A DNA stretch of 64,000 nt from Echria macrotheca (Eukaryota; Ascomycota; Sordariomycetes; Sordariales; Schizotheciaceae). The position numbers and the translations under genes are program-made. Where the stretch lies: assembly GCA_030411725.1 (NCBI GenBank), contig MU839840.1:1054001-1118000 (forward strand), in the 5' to 3' direction. Shown here piece after piece: positions 1 through 13,127 of the stretch (within the stretch, counting starts at the first letter, position 1; every line of letters starts with the position of its first letter). The notes below the pieces were generated by a model, which worked only from the letters and a program-made list of their open reading frames with translations, did not search any database and was not told the DNA's origin.

Positions 1-122
1 CGCCGCAGTTATGAGTTTACCGCGTCAAAAAGGCTAGTTAAGATCTCGTAATACCTACCTAGGTTAGGTATGTATCAAAAACATCTTTTTGTTCTATCTA
101 AGCTCTCGCACACCCATGATCC

Positions 123-3100
123 TCAAGCAGCAGCACTGTACAGCCCTCGTAAAGCCGATCCCTCTCTCTCCAGCAGTGTCCGGGGTTTATCACACTCAAC
201 AATCCTTCCGTCCCGAAGAACGACTACACGATCGTACCATTCGATATGTGAGTACCGATGCATGACTGAGATGACCGTCTTGTCTATGAACTCACTTTCC
301 ACCACGTGCTGCATGACCGTCTCGGTGTTTTCATCGACACTAATGACAACATAATATCAGTTTCTCAGCCATTGATTGGTACCTACCCAAAGTTGAGGCT
401 CCAACATACCTGCTCATGGCCTCGTCAAAGATAACGATTTTACTCGGGACCAACAAGGCTCTCACAAGACACAGAAGCTGACGCTCTCCATGCGACAACT
501 CAGATGCCACGAACTCGGAGCCTAGACTGTCGATGTTCGACCCTTTGGACAACTTCTCCCACAGGCTCCCACTGACCCGCTTCACCGCGGCTTCGATCGA
601 CATGTCAGAGGCGTGGTCCCGGGGATCCAAGTTAAATCGCAGCGTGCCCGGCATGAAAAAAGGCTCTTGCGGAATGACGTTGAGATGGGCACGCAGGTCC
701 GAGCCGTCCAATGTATTGGTGTCCACGCCGTCGATCAAGATCTGGCCTTCCCGCAGGTCCATCATCTTGAGAAGGGACATGACCATGGACGTCTTTCCGC
801 TTCCCGATGGACCACAGACAGCAATCTTCTCGCCCGCTGCGATGGTCAGACTGACATCCTCGAGGACCGGGACAGACGTGGGCCTGGAAGAGAGGCGCAA
901 TACGTTAATCTTCACTGAGGGAACGAAGATGGTTCGTGGATGACTTACGTATGTGCAGCGTTAAGGTGACGAAGCTCAACAGCTCCACGTTCCGGCCAGG
1001 AGACCGAAGAAACTGATGTACCACCTTTCTCCTGCGGGGCACACTTGACAAACTGTTGCACCCTCGCCACCGCGCCAATCGACGTCTCCAGCTTCGTCCA
1101 AGACTGAATGGTCTGTATCAGCAGCGCATTGAACTGCAATGTCAAGACCAAAGCAACACCGAGAGCCCCAGGACCGAGAGCCCCAGTCAACCCGAGGGCA
1201 ATGGCCACAAGGGTGATTGCGAGGGCACCAGCGACCAGATCCAACACCAGGGTCAGCCACTGCTGAACGCAGAAGAGCATGTAGAATGGTCGCTGTGATA
1301 GATCCAGTATTGCGGACAGTCGGTTACGAAATGGTATTCCCCAGCCAAACGCACGGATGGTTCCGATACCAGCAATAGTGTCGATGAAGTGTGCGTAAAG
1401 TGGAGCCTTGGCCTCAATGTCGAGCACACGGAGTTGGCGGGAAGTCCGGAGATAGTACCTCTGGATGGTAAACAGGACGGCCGCAAGGACCGGGACAACG
1501 GCGGCGAGATATTTCCCGAGGACGCAGATGACGAGCAGCTGGGCGAGACACCAAGCAAACCCTGAGGTGAACTGAAGAGCTTGAGATGGAAGAGTCATGT
1601 CGATAAGGTTCATGTCTTGGCTGAATCTGTCTGGTCAGTTAGCAAGCCAGTTGCAAAGTCACCGGGGCCAAGATGCCAGGATGGGAGTTGTTCCCTTACC
1701 GGTTGGTGATGGAGCCAACGTCTGACTCAAGGAAAAAGTAAAACGGGGCTCTACAAGCGAAGGTTCCGGGTGATTAGCAGGCACTTGAGTGACGGAAGCG
1801 TGCGAAATTGTGCGAGTACGAACCCAAGAGTTGCCTTTAGCAGGTCCGAGTGGAGTTTGATGGCAGTATCTTTAATGATGTTGATGAAGAACACCCTAAA
1901 CATTGTCAGTTCATGAGACCTCGATAAGGCACAGCTAGGTCTGCTGACACACCAGCATTCAACAAGAGACCCCAAAGTGGCCAAGGAGACTAAGAAGAAG
2001 TAAATGCCCAGGTAGAGGCCAAGCTGCTGGTTTCCTGTCTCTTCACTCGCAGACGTCCATCGATCCACCCAGAGGGCTACGAAACAGCGTCAGATGCATC
2101 CTAGGTACTTTGCGTCCAAACTTGGGCTATGAGACTCACAAGAGTAGGCATTCGCAACTGCGCCAATAACGGTAGATAGGACCCAGAGAAATATGGAGAC
2201 CTTGCCGGCTTTCTTGGCGTAATATGCGTAAACGGACCAGTTGCCCTTCTGGCGGCTTGCATCACCAACTGCTCGCTCAGGTTCTTCATCCTGCTCACCT
2301 TCCGGTGAGTTTTTGACGGTTGACTGCACTGTTTCCATCTTCGGGAGGTTTTTTGCCTTTACTGAGCTGTCTCCCCGAGACTCGTATTGGTCCGCTTCTT
2401 CTTGTTGCAGCTTGATGAGCTCGGGCCTTCTCTCGCAGATTTCTTGGTATGAACCATGATCAAGAAGTCGTCCTTCATTGAGAAGTACAACTGTATCCAC
2501 CTGAGGCAAGACTCGGACTGCACGAAAGTTAGCCTTGGGTGAAAAATATCCCGGAGTGGGCAAAAACAAACGATCGTGTGTAGCAATGATGACGGAGATG
2601 CCAGCTTTCCGGAAATGACCGTTGGCATGAAACAGCTCGGTTAATATGGTGCGGGAGGCTGAAGGGTCTAAACCACTTGTGCAATCATCCAGCACGACAA
2701 CTGGTAACCTGGAGTAGACCGCGCGGGCCAGGGCCTACAACACACATGTAAGAAGAGATGGAGAGAGATGTCGTGGCTGCAAGGACTCACCACTCGCTGC
2801 CGCTGCCCTCCACTGAGGGCGGAACCGTTGTTGCCCACGATCGTCAGATCTCTTTCAGGGAGACCTTCCAGTTCGTCTCGAAGACCACAATACTTGACGG
2901 CTGAGTCGAACCACTCCTGACTGAAGTCCGACTCACCAACAATGTTGCGGCGGATGGTATCATTGACTAGCCATGGTGTCTGAGAGCAGAATGCCACTCG
3001 GGATGCGATATTGGATACGACAGACCCTGATACAGTAGCCGTTTCCCCAATGATGGTTGATACGAGTGTCGTTTTCCCAGACCCCACAGGTCCAACAATG

Positions 3101-5268
3101 GCTGTGAGTCCGGTTCCGATCCTCAGGCTGATGTCATGCAGGACAATTGGACGGTCGTCAAGCTTCGGGGACCAAGAGACACTCGCTTGTCGAAATTCTA
3201 CGAGTTGGCCACCGGCTGGATGCATTAGAGCCGCCTGGGGCTGAAGGGGCGATAGAGAAGACGGATCGCCGCAACTTCGAGACTCTGGCCGTTGAATTTC
3301 TGGGCTTTCCCCCACACATAGAAACCTCTCAATCCGCTCAAAGCACGACAGCGCCTGCGTCATGGATGGTAAGGCCTGACAGAACATGAGTAAGGGCTCA
3401 GTGACCAAAGAGATCAATGCGAGTGACGTAAAGGCCTGTGCAATCAGCAGGGACTGCTGGCTCCCAGAGAGTGAAATCAGAGCATAGATGGCCAAGGTAA
3501 CAAACGGAGCCACCGAGGTAGGTGCGTTGCCTGGGAGAGCATATGTCATGTCAGCAGACCCCCCCGGATTAAGACCCAAGTCTTTGAACTAGCTAGGTAG
3601 GGACTCACCGATCATGATTGCCCAGACTCTCAGCTTGCGGAACTTGGCAGACACATTGATCTCAGTGCCCCTGAGCATCTCAATCGTTCGGCGAGAGTGA
3701 TCCATCAGGCCAAGCATTTTGACGGATTTGATGTTTCTCAGCATCGTCGCCGTCGCAGAAACCCTCTTCTCTACGCACGCCACCCAGTCTCTTTGTGCTG
3801 GTCCAAACCCCTTGGCGACGAGCGATGTACCAGCCAAACTGACTGAGAAACTTGTCAGCGCCCGCAGGCTTGGAGGCAACTCGAAGACTGGAGACAAGAG
3901 ACAGAGAGTGTTTCAGTTACTTACTTGCGCATATCGCGAGCGGTGCGATGGAAGCATAGGATACTTGACGGGCCAGAAGCCAGACACCAATGGCAACCTC
4001 CGGGACGGCTGCCCACACCTCATGAACGAACCGGAGGGACTCGACAATACGCTCCACGTCCGTCCCCATGAGAGTGATGGCTGCAGAGTCTTCAACATCT
4101 CTAGACTTTAGGGAAACAGTGTGCCGGTAGATTTTCGCTGTCAAGCCAGCTCGCACCTTGGCAAGCATGCGGTAGGTCTGCCTCCAGTAGATGGCTCTGG
4201 AGACCTATGAGGGGAAGAGAGTCAGCTGTATTCATTACCCCAGGTCAACGCCGGAATTGAGATAAAGGGATAATAACATACTGCAATGCCCAGGTAAGTA
4301 AGTGCGAACGCGCCGACAAGAGCCTGACCAAATCGCTCGTGGTCCGAGTTGTCATCATCATTGTCTTTGCTCAAGTGGGAAACGGCGGCTTGGATAAGAA
4401 AGGGCTGGCAAAAGGTGAAGGCCGCCAAGAACAGACGAGGCACGACGGCAGACAGGAACGGCCATGCATATCCTCGTAGAGTTGCTTTGACTAACCGAAA
4501 CTGACCCGGCAGCTGCCGTGCACGGCGCCATGCGTCCTCCAGTTCTGTGCCAGCAGTGGACTCTTTCAAGTCATTGTCAACCTCGGGCAGATCCTCGACG
4601 AGGAAGACGGTGCTATAACCCTGTCGAAACAGCGGAAGAAGCCAGACAAACAGGCTGCGGGTCCAGAAGCCTGATGTTTGCTCCGATGTGAGACCCTTCT
4701 TGTAGACCGGACGTAGGTATCTTGTTTTGCCGATGCACTCCAGAACAGCGACAGCGGCGGTGATGACCAGCAGGACGGTCCATATTGCTTGATGCACCAA
4801 GTAGTCTGAAGGAGGGAGCAACCACAGTGTACGGAGGCGAGGTATGCCGAGAAGTGTTGACGCTGAAAAATATAGAACTAAAAGGTCTGAAGGTTTGACA
4901 GATCGTTGATCTTCGAGAAAGGACAGCACAAGGGCTCCGAAGTTGGCTGCCGACGACAAAACCTCGGCAGCGACTGCCGCTCGGGTGTAAAGAGAGCGGG
5001 ACTGCACGCGCAGAGCGAGAGCAGCCAAGTGGAAGACGCTCAGAACCGCTATTGCGGCCGACTTCCATGCTGCCAAGCGATAAGATGCGGTCATGATTTG
5101 TGTCCTCCATAGTTTCCGTATGCGCACTGGGAGAAGGAGGACCATGAGGGCGGCTGGAAGGGCGATGAACACGGCATCTTCGAAGAGCAAAGTGAAGTCG
5201 AAGGCCCTGCAAGCCGTGTCGACCCTCGGACCAAACTGGTCGTCGCCTGCTGGAGGGCACGGCGTCAT
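123..5268 (-). CDS. ABCC-family (MRP-like) full ABC transporter, 12 exons
   Basis: Exons on the minus strand: 5268-4282, 4204-3925, 3887-3609, 3530-2791, 2734-2572, 2517-2140, 2076-1953, 1895-1824, 1750-1700, 1626-949, 883-410, 339-123. The phases join exactly to 1480 codons, the usual ABCC length. An N-terminal TMD0 of several membrane segments precedes two TMD-NBD halves. NBD1 has Walker A GPVGSGKTT, signature LSGGQRQRV and Walker B VVVLDD, with Asp where the catalytic Glu would sit. NBD2 has GPSGSGKTS, a divergent signature LSHGERQLL and IVIFDEAMS with the catalytic Glu. One asymmetric site is normal for ABCC pumps. Start: the first in-frame ATG; upstream codons are open but lack ATG. It is divergent from the OPT gene and sits at the edge of the peptide cluster, so export or self-protection is plausible (inference). 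The substrate cannot be read from sequence. The 2571-2518 intron is 54 nt without a stop, so retention would keep the frame. Confidence 0.93.
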
Positions 5269-5787
5269 CGTGAGGGGCACCAAGTTTGCAGGCAAGATGT
5301 TGTTGTCAAGAGAGCCGACCCGAGCTCACTACGATCGGATCGGCTTCTGTATTTTGTTCAACACGTTGGGGGGCGCTGCGGGTAGGCACGATATTGACCC
5401 GTCTGCGCGCCATGTAACTATAACAGGAAGGTGAATAGGTTCCTGACGAATCCCTGCCTCGTTGGGCAGGGGATGTCTCGGGCGGCAACACATCCGGGGG
5501 TTCCGGATTCTTCGTGTCACGTCTGGGGTGAGACGAGTAATGTGTGGGTGGGGTGGGGTGCATCTAGTCCAGCTTCTCGCGCAAGAAATCCTTCGGCTTA
5601 TACGGGTTGAACGGGGCTTCCCTTTGCGGTCAATGGTCTTGGAAGAACTTGAGGCCCTTGGATAACTCGAAAGAAACACACTCGATATTCTGACGAACCG
5701 AACTCTCGGCAGAGCCCGGCTCACTCTGAAGACTGCCTTCGCATCCCATCCATCCCTTTGCCATTTGATTCTGACTGAAGCCTCGAG
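5269..5787. promoter_or_regulatory. Shared promoter region of the ABC and OPT transporters
   Basis: This 519-bp gap separates the divergently transcribed ABC and OPT genes and must hold both promoters. I see no convincing TATA box or repeat. The shared arrangement would allow co-regulation, but that is inference. Confidence 0.45.
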
Positions 5788-8372
5788 ATGGCGATCGAAG
5801 CTCAAGATGAGGAAGAGCACATGCTTCTTCCGAATCGAAAACAACTCTCAAACATGAACCGTCATGATGACTCCCTCAGCGAGGACACGGCGTCGTCGGA
5901 GACATTGATCTCTGATGATGAAGTGATCAATAATACCGAAGACTCGCCCTATCCTGAGGTGCGAGCTGCAGCTCGAAATTTTGACCACGAACACCTGCCT
6001 TACAACACGATCAGGGCTTGGACAATTGGCATGATCTTGTGTGTCATGGGCACCGCTCTCAACACTCTTTACTCTTTGAGGTCCCCTAGGATAGGCCTCG
6101 GTTCCCTCATCGTCCTCTTGGTTGGCTGGGTGATGGGGCGTGCCTGGGAAAGATGGATGCCCGCAAGGCAGTTTTCCTACAGGCCGTTGGGCCTGCAATT
6201 GCAACTCAACCCAGGGCCGTTCAACGTCAAAGAGCACACAGCCATCATGATCATGGCCAGCGTCGCCGTCTCAGTGGCAAACGCAACCGATGTCATCCTG
6301 GCACAAATCGTCTTTTACAAACAAGACTTTGGTGTTTTATATCAGCTTCTTCTCGTCATCTCAACTCAATCTCTTGGCTATGGCATTGCTGGAATGCTTC
6401 GGAAACTCCTAGGTAACATTCTCCAGCCCGCATTTCCTCTTTCAAGCCTCTAATGTCGCTTCCATGACAACATAGTTTACCCAGCTTCCATGATCTGGCC
6501 CAGCAATCTTGCTGTTGTCACATTGCTCAACACGATGCACGAATCGAAAACCGTCGATCTAGACCCCACTGTTCTCGGAGGCAACATGCCGAAACTTCGG
6601 TGGTTCTCCATAGTTGCCACGGCCATGTTTTTCTACTACTTCATCCCCGGATTCTTGGCCCAATGTCTGAGCATTCCGGCCTTTCTCACCTGGATGGCCC
6701 CAAACAACGCAGTTGTGAACCAAATCTTCGGTGGAACAACCGGTCTCTCATTGATCCCGCTCACATTTGACTGGACCCAGATAGCCGGCTTCGTGGGATC
6801 ACCCATGATACCCCCATGGCACGCTATCGCCAATACCCTCCTTGGCGTCGTCATATTCTACGTTGGTCTGGCGGCCACGCTTCATTATGCTGGGGTGTGG
6901 TATGCCGCTTACCTCCCCATGAGCGACTCGCAGACTTACGACAACACGGGAACCCGGTATAACGTCACAAGAATCTTGACGCCCGAGTTCACCTTCGACA
7001 AGGAGGCATATGAATCCTACTCACCAATCTTCATCAGCACCACCTTTGCCATCAACTACGGCCTGTCATTTGCAACTATCCTCTCACTCATCGGGTATAC
7101 GTGGATAAACCACAGGAGGACAATTTGGTCCCTATATAAAAGGAGCGCCTACGAGAAACCCGATATCCATATGAAGCTCATGTCCAAGTACCGCGAAGTC
7201 CCGCATTGGTGGTACATTAGTGTGTTTGCTGTTGTTAGTCTCGCTCCTCTCCACCATTGGGAAGGCAGAAAAAGCTGATACTCTAGTCATTGGTGCTCCA
7301 AAGATGCTGCTCTTCGCGCTTATCACGGTTCTAGGCTACCCAACCAATCTGCCACTGTGGGCTTTTATCCTTGCAGTGGTCATATCAAGTGTCTTTTCGG
7401 TCCCCATCGGCATCATTCAAGCCGTCACCAACACGCAAATCGGGCTGAACGTTTTAACAGAATTTATATTTGGTTATCTCCAACCGGGAAACCCCCTGGC
7501 ATTGATGATGCAAGTGTGGTTTGCTATACCATCTATCTCTACCAAGAACACGGATATCGGACTAACGATCTGAATTGAATCCAGCTTCAAGAACTTTGGC
7601 TATGTGACAATGTCCCAGGCGCTTGACTTTGTCGGGGACTTGAAGTTTGGGCATTACATGAAATTGCCGCCACGGATGACCTTTGCTTGCCAACTATCGG
7701 CCACGGTCGTCTCGTGCTTGGTCCAAGTCGTGGTGCTGAACCTGGCAATCAGAAATATTGACGGTCTTTGCGACCCTACGCAGCCATCGCATTTCACCTG
7801 CCCGGGCGGAAGAGTCTTTTTCTCATGTGAGTGACAGAGACATTGGTGTCGAGATGACGAACAACGCGGCTAACACGGTTGACCACCTCACAGCCTCGGT
7901 GATATGGGGCCTCATTGGTCCTGCTCGAGTCTTTTCACCGGGCCAGATATACTCGGGTCTACTCGTATTCTTCGCCGTCGGTGCCACCGCGACGGTAGCA
8001 TTGCACCTCGCCGCCAAGAGATATTCCTTGGCAAAGCACATCATGGTCCCCCTTGTTCTTGGCGGAGCCGGCTCAATTCCGCCCGCAACACCGCTAAACT
8101 ATCTTTCGTGGGGTATCGTGGGGTTTGTCTTCCAGTATTGGGTGAAGAAGCACTACTCTGGCTGGTGGAGTCGACTCAACTATTTGACATCTTCGGCGTT
8201 GGACTTGGGCCTGGCACTCTCCACGATTGTCCTGTTTGCGATGAATATGTCTGGTATTCGTGGGCCTGATTGGTGGGGTAACAGGATCACGCGAACAACC
8301 ATGGATGCCAGGCACAAAGCTATTCAGGTGGTTTTGCCTCCGGGTCAAAAGTTTGGACCAGACAGCTGGTAA
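5788..8372 (+). CDS. OPT-family oligopeptide transporter
   Basis: Exons: 5788-6412, 6476-7219, 7287-7515, 7585-7826, 7894-8372, giving 772 residues, a normal OPT length. Family marks include NPGPFNVKEH in the first third (the conserved OPT NPGPFN.KEH block), a long run of about a dozen or more hydrophobic segments, and a C-terminal block with GAGSIPPATPLNYLSWGIVG. OPT proteins are proton-coupled importers of small peptides such as tetra- and pentapeptides or glutathione. The acidic N-terminus (residues 1-65) is cytosolic and poorly conserved. The third intron uses donor GT|GTGGTT; this choice is forced by the frame needed for FKNFGYVT. The gene lies between two exporters beside a peptide-precursor gene, so uptake of the secreted peptide or of its degradation products is possible (inference). 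It converges on the MFS gene with only 33 bp between stop codons. Confidence 0.93.
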
Positions 8373-8405
8373 TCAATCTACCCATGCTAATTGTCTATTA
8401 TGCAT

Positions 8406-10262
8406 CTAAAATCCAGTCCTATCCACCTCATCTTCAACCTCAGACACAACATCGTGACCAGCGTCAATGTTGCTGGGAGCGCTAGACACGGCCAGAGATG
8501 CCAGAGAAAAGCACACGCACGCCAGAAAGAACGGCATGCCGAGCCAGAGCCCCCCTATCCTGAGACCCCAGTGGAAAGCAGCCGCAAGGAGGGGCGCTCC
8601 GGTCAGCATACCTCCATAGAGCAGCACGGAGATGGCGGTATACAAAGCGGCCAGATGCTTCTTGGGAACCATGCTGGTGACGATACTTCTGGCTGGGACA
8701 ACAAATGCTAGTCCCAGACTGGTCAAAACTTGACCAGCCGCAAGGCTTGCCCAGGATCCCGCCGCAAAGGTTGTTCCCGTCCCCAAAACGAGAAATAAGC
8801 CGCTTATTTGAGCGATCCTCTTATCCTTCAAAATCTCATGGAGGTTCAGGCGCCAGAGCATGAAGCTTGACAGGGCCGGAATACCGATGGCGTGAACCAC
8901 AAGGTTGATGCCGGCGCCAAGTGAAATGAAGAATGAAGCCTGAGGATTAAGAATCACACGTTAATGCACTGTCTACTACTCTCAATGCCTCAACTGATGT
9001 GGAGGTGGTGGTACTTCACCTTGCCAAGCGACCAGTCCAGGCGTTTCGATGCATATTGGAGGAACAGAGATCCCCCGGCCTGTTGCCCGATACTGCACAT
9101 AAAGAAGCAGGTCAAGACCAAGACAAGTTTGCCGTGTGCGAAAACCCAGCGGGCCGTTGTTTTCGTCGTGGATTTGACGGCCTTCCAGATCTCTGGGGAG
9201 TTGGCTTTCACGCTGTCGGGGTTGCGTATGCGTCCCGATGATTCTTCCTCAACAGATGTCTCAGTGTCAACAACACGGTTGTGATTTCCCAGTGCTGTCG
9301 GTGGAATCGTCTCCGGGATGAAGAACAGAGCTCCGAGGAATCCTAGGGCAGTAGCGGCCGTGGAGATGAACATGGGGATCCACGGGTCAATTGGGATCAG
9401 GGAACCGCCAATGGGGACAAACAGGAATTGAGCCACCATGGTTGCAGATTGAAGGTAGGAAAAAGCCGTGGTTCTGGGACGGGGAGTACCCAATGTCAGC
9501 GTTCGATACGATGAAATGTCGAAGCAGGGAACATATGGCTCACCTCTGGTCGCTGGGGCATACATCTGCGACCATGACATGGGAGAGGGAGGACAACGTT
9601 GCGGCACCGGCTCCGATGGCTTGCCATACACCTGACAGCCAAACAGCCCTCACCGGGAACAGGTCGTGAAACCAAACTAGAAAGCATTGTTAGTCAGTAC
9701 GCCGGAACATGCTAGGTAGCTTGTGTCTCGCACTACTCACACACCACGCGAATCCAAAGATCGTTCAGGGCGATCCCAATGATGGCCAAAAGAAAGACTT
9801 TCTTGCGTCCAATTCGGTCTGCGAGCGCGCCATACGGAACTGCTAACGCAATGGCTAGAGAGATCAATTAGCGGCCTTGGGAGATTTCGACGACAGATGG
9901 TCTTGCAGCTCACCCGGCAGTATCTCAAAGACGTCTTTCCACCCGTTGATGAATGCGACCTCGCTCTGAACAGCGTCCGCCTTACAGCGGTCCTCGCCTG
10001 AGACATTGAATGTAGGCAGTCTTTCTTCGTAGTATTTTTTGCAGACAATATCCTCTAATATGGCAAGTTGGGCGGCAAGGCTCACAAAACTGCCGATGTA
10101 GAGGATGACTTGAACAGATACGACCGCGAGGATTGTTCGACGCGCACCGGGGGGGCTACTCGCGACGCCCTCATTGCCCTCAGGCTGTATCAGCGGAGAT
10201 TCATTTTCTTGCCCGTGGGACGCCAGAAGGCGAGTGGATTCGTTGGGCTCCCTGTCGTTCAT
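8406..10262 (-). CDS. MFS transporter (putative drug or metabolite exporter)
   Basis: Exons on the minus strand: 10262-9914, 9854-9741, 9676-9544, 9473-9020, 8939-8406; 527 residues in consistent phase. The first hydrophobic segment follows a hydrophilic N-terminus of about 45 residues. The MFS loop 2-3 signature appears as YGALADRIGRKK across exons 1-2. Two groups of about six membrane segments flank a central charged loop with ESSGRIRNPDSVK. It resembles fungal MFS exporters often found in secondary-metabolite clusters, but the substrate is unknown. Position between the OPT gene and the methyltransferase supports a role in product export (inference). Start: the only ATG ahead of the hydrophilic leader. 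Confidence 0.9.
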
Positions 10263-10500
10263 GAGTCAAGTTGTCAAGATCAAGGTTGAGGGTGACGAGG
10301 GGGGAACATTTGGCAAAAAGTCGCGAGTGGGTCAGTCGGGGATGCTGTTTGGGTTTTGGAGTTTTGCGGCGCGGGAGAGCAAATCAGGAGGGGCAAGCCA
10401 ATTTTATTTACCCATTCTCAACGCAGTGTGCAACATGTCTAACTGTTTATTGAGAAACACCCAGGCGTGAAACTAGCACACTCAACCCTTCAGAACGCCG

Positions 10501-11512
10501 TTACTCAAACTTGGCGAGCCAAACATCCATGTTTCTCACAGTATCAACTCCTCCGTCGAGACGCTCAACACTTGCAGCAACCACATCCTTCAAACCGCGC
10601 AGCATCGATGCCACTTTGTCTCCATGAAGCCTCCCCACACGTTCACGTTCCTCATCCCACTCGCGGGCATGGAGAAGCATCCGCACCTCACGCGAAGCCT
10701 CGCGATTCTTGGCATCTGGCGTGATGGTCTTCTCCGCCGTCAGGGCGAAGCCAGCGCGCCTGGCGGCTTCGATCAGCTGGGATGGTGTTAGAGGGCAGCG
10801 GATGTTCCACACCTCACGATCATCCAGGAGCGCCTCGACCGTGCTGCTGTACTCGGCAACGAGCACATGCGGAAAGGCGGCCGGGATGGACGTGCTGAAG
10901 CTGAACTCGGCAATCAGGACTGCTCGGGTCCACGGCCGCAGCTTCTTCAGCAGCTCGCCGAGTATTTGCGGCCGGTCAAAGAACCAGATGCAATGGCCAA
11001 ACAAGACATAGTCGAACTGATGACCTGTTTCTTCTTCGCCGAATAATGACGACACGTAGTTGAGCGCAGTGTCATTCACAAAGCTGATGGGTTTGCCGAT
11101 TGGAGTTGCCATCAAGTGGTTTTGGGATTCGATGATACATGGCGTCCCTAGGTAGTGATTCGTTAATCAAACATTACCTATCCTTGGGTTTCACTCTGGG
11201 CAAGTGTGTGCTTCATCGACATGAGACAGGACTGACTGCTTACTTACCCCATCCAAGATACGCCGAGTCAACAGCAACAATACGCCCGTTTGGCCCAACA
11301 GCGTCGGCCAAGCAGACCGTGAACTCGCCTTGGCCACATCCTATCTCCAGGACGCTTGACCCAGGTGCTATGTTCCATTCCCTGAGCATGGCCTGGCGAT
11401 ACTCAATACCGGCGAGATGGTGGTCCCGATGTGACTGGTCGAGGAGGTATGTGATCAACTCCTCTGGGGGGCGGAGAGGACGATCTCCATTGGAATACAC
11501 TGAGGAAGCCAT
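10501..11512 (-). CDS. SAM-dependent class I methyltransferase
   Basis: Exons on the minus strand: 11512-11248 and 11147-10501, joined at a GG|G glycine codon; 303 residues. SAM-binding motif I is VLEIGCGQGEFTV at about residues 55-67. It is followed by an acidic residue at the end of the next strand (IVAVDSA) and by FDYVLFGHCIWFF, which matches the motif IV region of Methyltransf_11/25-type enzymes. The C-terminal third is charged and unassigned. The ATG at 11512 has an ACCATGG context; an in-frame ATG at 11581 would add 23 residues without similarity I can name. The intron is 100 nt. Neighbours are the MFS exporter and, about 1.6 kb away, the repeat precursor, so a tailoring N-, O- or C-methylation of the peptide is a reasonable inference. 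The acceptor atom cannot be told from sequence. Confidence 0.88.
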
Positions 11513-13127
11513 GGTAGGACGGTGACCACATGAAGTTGTGAGGGTGGGTGTGCCTGTTCTTCGTGCTTTGGGCAAGGACATAACTGTTGAAGATCAAGCT
11601 ATTTTAGCTAACCACTTCCTTGAAGGGGGGCATGCATTTTTCGGACCATCTCCCGGCAGCGAAGCAGGTTCGCCATCTTGATGACCCTCGAGTGTCTGTA
11701 TTGGATATCGGAATGGTGGTGTGTCTGCTAATAGGGGTGTGTATGCATCTTGCGGCCTCTGGGTCCCCAGCACAGTGTGGAAAACTTGGGCAGGTTTGTG
11801 CAATCCCCGGGATGCCACCCAACACGGCAAACCCCCACCAACGTTCCAGGGGTTTGCCGTGTTGGGTGGCATCCCGGTGTGACCTACCTTCTTCATCCAG
11901 GACGAGTTGTTAGCAGCCGATGCCTGCAAAAACGGGGCGCCGAATCATACACATCTTTTCTTTGTGCTCCCCCAATCAAGCCACACAGCCTTGTTTCTGT
12001 AACCTCAGCCGCCGCCCACGCCTTGAGGATGCAGTAATGATGGAATTTAGATCTGACGTCATCCGGCAGGCCGAGGTTGCAGCGCAGAAATAGATGAGAT
12101 CCTACCGCCGGGAGCTGTAACAGTAGGTAAAGGTTGTTCATATCTGAAGCATGGAGACAGCGGGGGGACGCGTTGATTCGCCATCATACGGGATACGTGG
12201 GGCTTTGGAAGGATCACTCTTGAGGCTATTGTGAATTGCATCAAAGGATTGTAATCTTGCGCGAGTCGCTACATGCTGCCCCCCTAAGAGCTTGCCGATC
12301 TTAACCGCTCGGGGCGGACTTGCGCCAACTCCATTTCTAATGAGACAACTGTCCAAGCGGTCGACGTAGGCATGCGGCGTACGCGGGCTTCACGGTTGAG
12401 ATGTTGGCCCACGCTACCTAGGAGAGAAAGTGAAGTCTATGAATACGCGCATTGTGAGTGCCGGAAGTAACAATATGGGGTGTGACAAAGAATGTATGGT
12501 CCTTGCATTACCTCTCGCGGCAAATTCATGTTCAAGGCCGAACCGCGAGGCGGTTGTGCTCATCTCGGCGGGCCGAGATCGCCCGAGATTGCTAATCAGG
12601 CGTCTGGAGATACGAAGGAGCCGAAGCTCTTCACCCGCCCCCGCTTTCTTTATAGCGGTGTGTTGCCGTGGTGACCAAGTCAACATCAACGCAAATAGGT
12701 GATGATCAGGGAGAGGGGAACGTTTGGGAACCATCACACATCATCTCCCCAACTTTTTCGTGCTGAAAATATCCAAGGCGATTCGTACTAGAGTTGGAAT
12801 GCGAGATTTGTGTCTACCTAGTAGCTGGCATGACTGACCAGAATGAGTGTGCTGCTGAATGTGTAAACAGAAATTGTACGTAAGCCTAAGTATCTTGTGA
12901 GACTCGGTTTGACCAAGGTACTGCAGCACACTTGATCTTTCTTCCTTTGCACTATGCACTTTTGCAGAGTGGGAGATATTGGTTAATGAGTGACACCCAA
13001 GTTGGTTGAAACTAAAGGAAAGGCTGGAGGCTAAGCTGCCTATATACGAAGTCTGCTCTCAAGAAATCAAATAAATCAAACGTTGAAACATCCACCGCGC
13101 AACGAACTTGCGACTCTTGTGCCAAGC
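11513..13127. other. Non-coding stretch with a perfect hairpin
   Basis: No coding sequence can be supported here. The stretch contains the long perfect inverted repeat listed separately (11807-11877) and two TACCTAGG-like motifs (about 12415 and 12817). The right part is the 3' flank of the peptide precursor, which is transcribed leftward. Confidence 0.6.
11807..11877. repeat. Perfect 29-bp inverted repeat with 13-bp loop
   Basis: The left arm 11807-11835 begins CCGGGATGCCACCC. It is the exact reverse complement of the right arm 11849-11877, with a 13-bp spacer at 11836-11848. No target-site duplication or ORF is evident. The hairpin could be a tiny MITE remnant or a regulatory or transcription-stopping structure; sequence alone does not decide. 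Confidence 0.9.
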
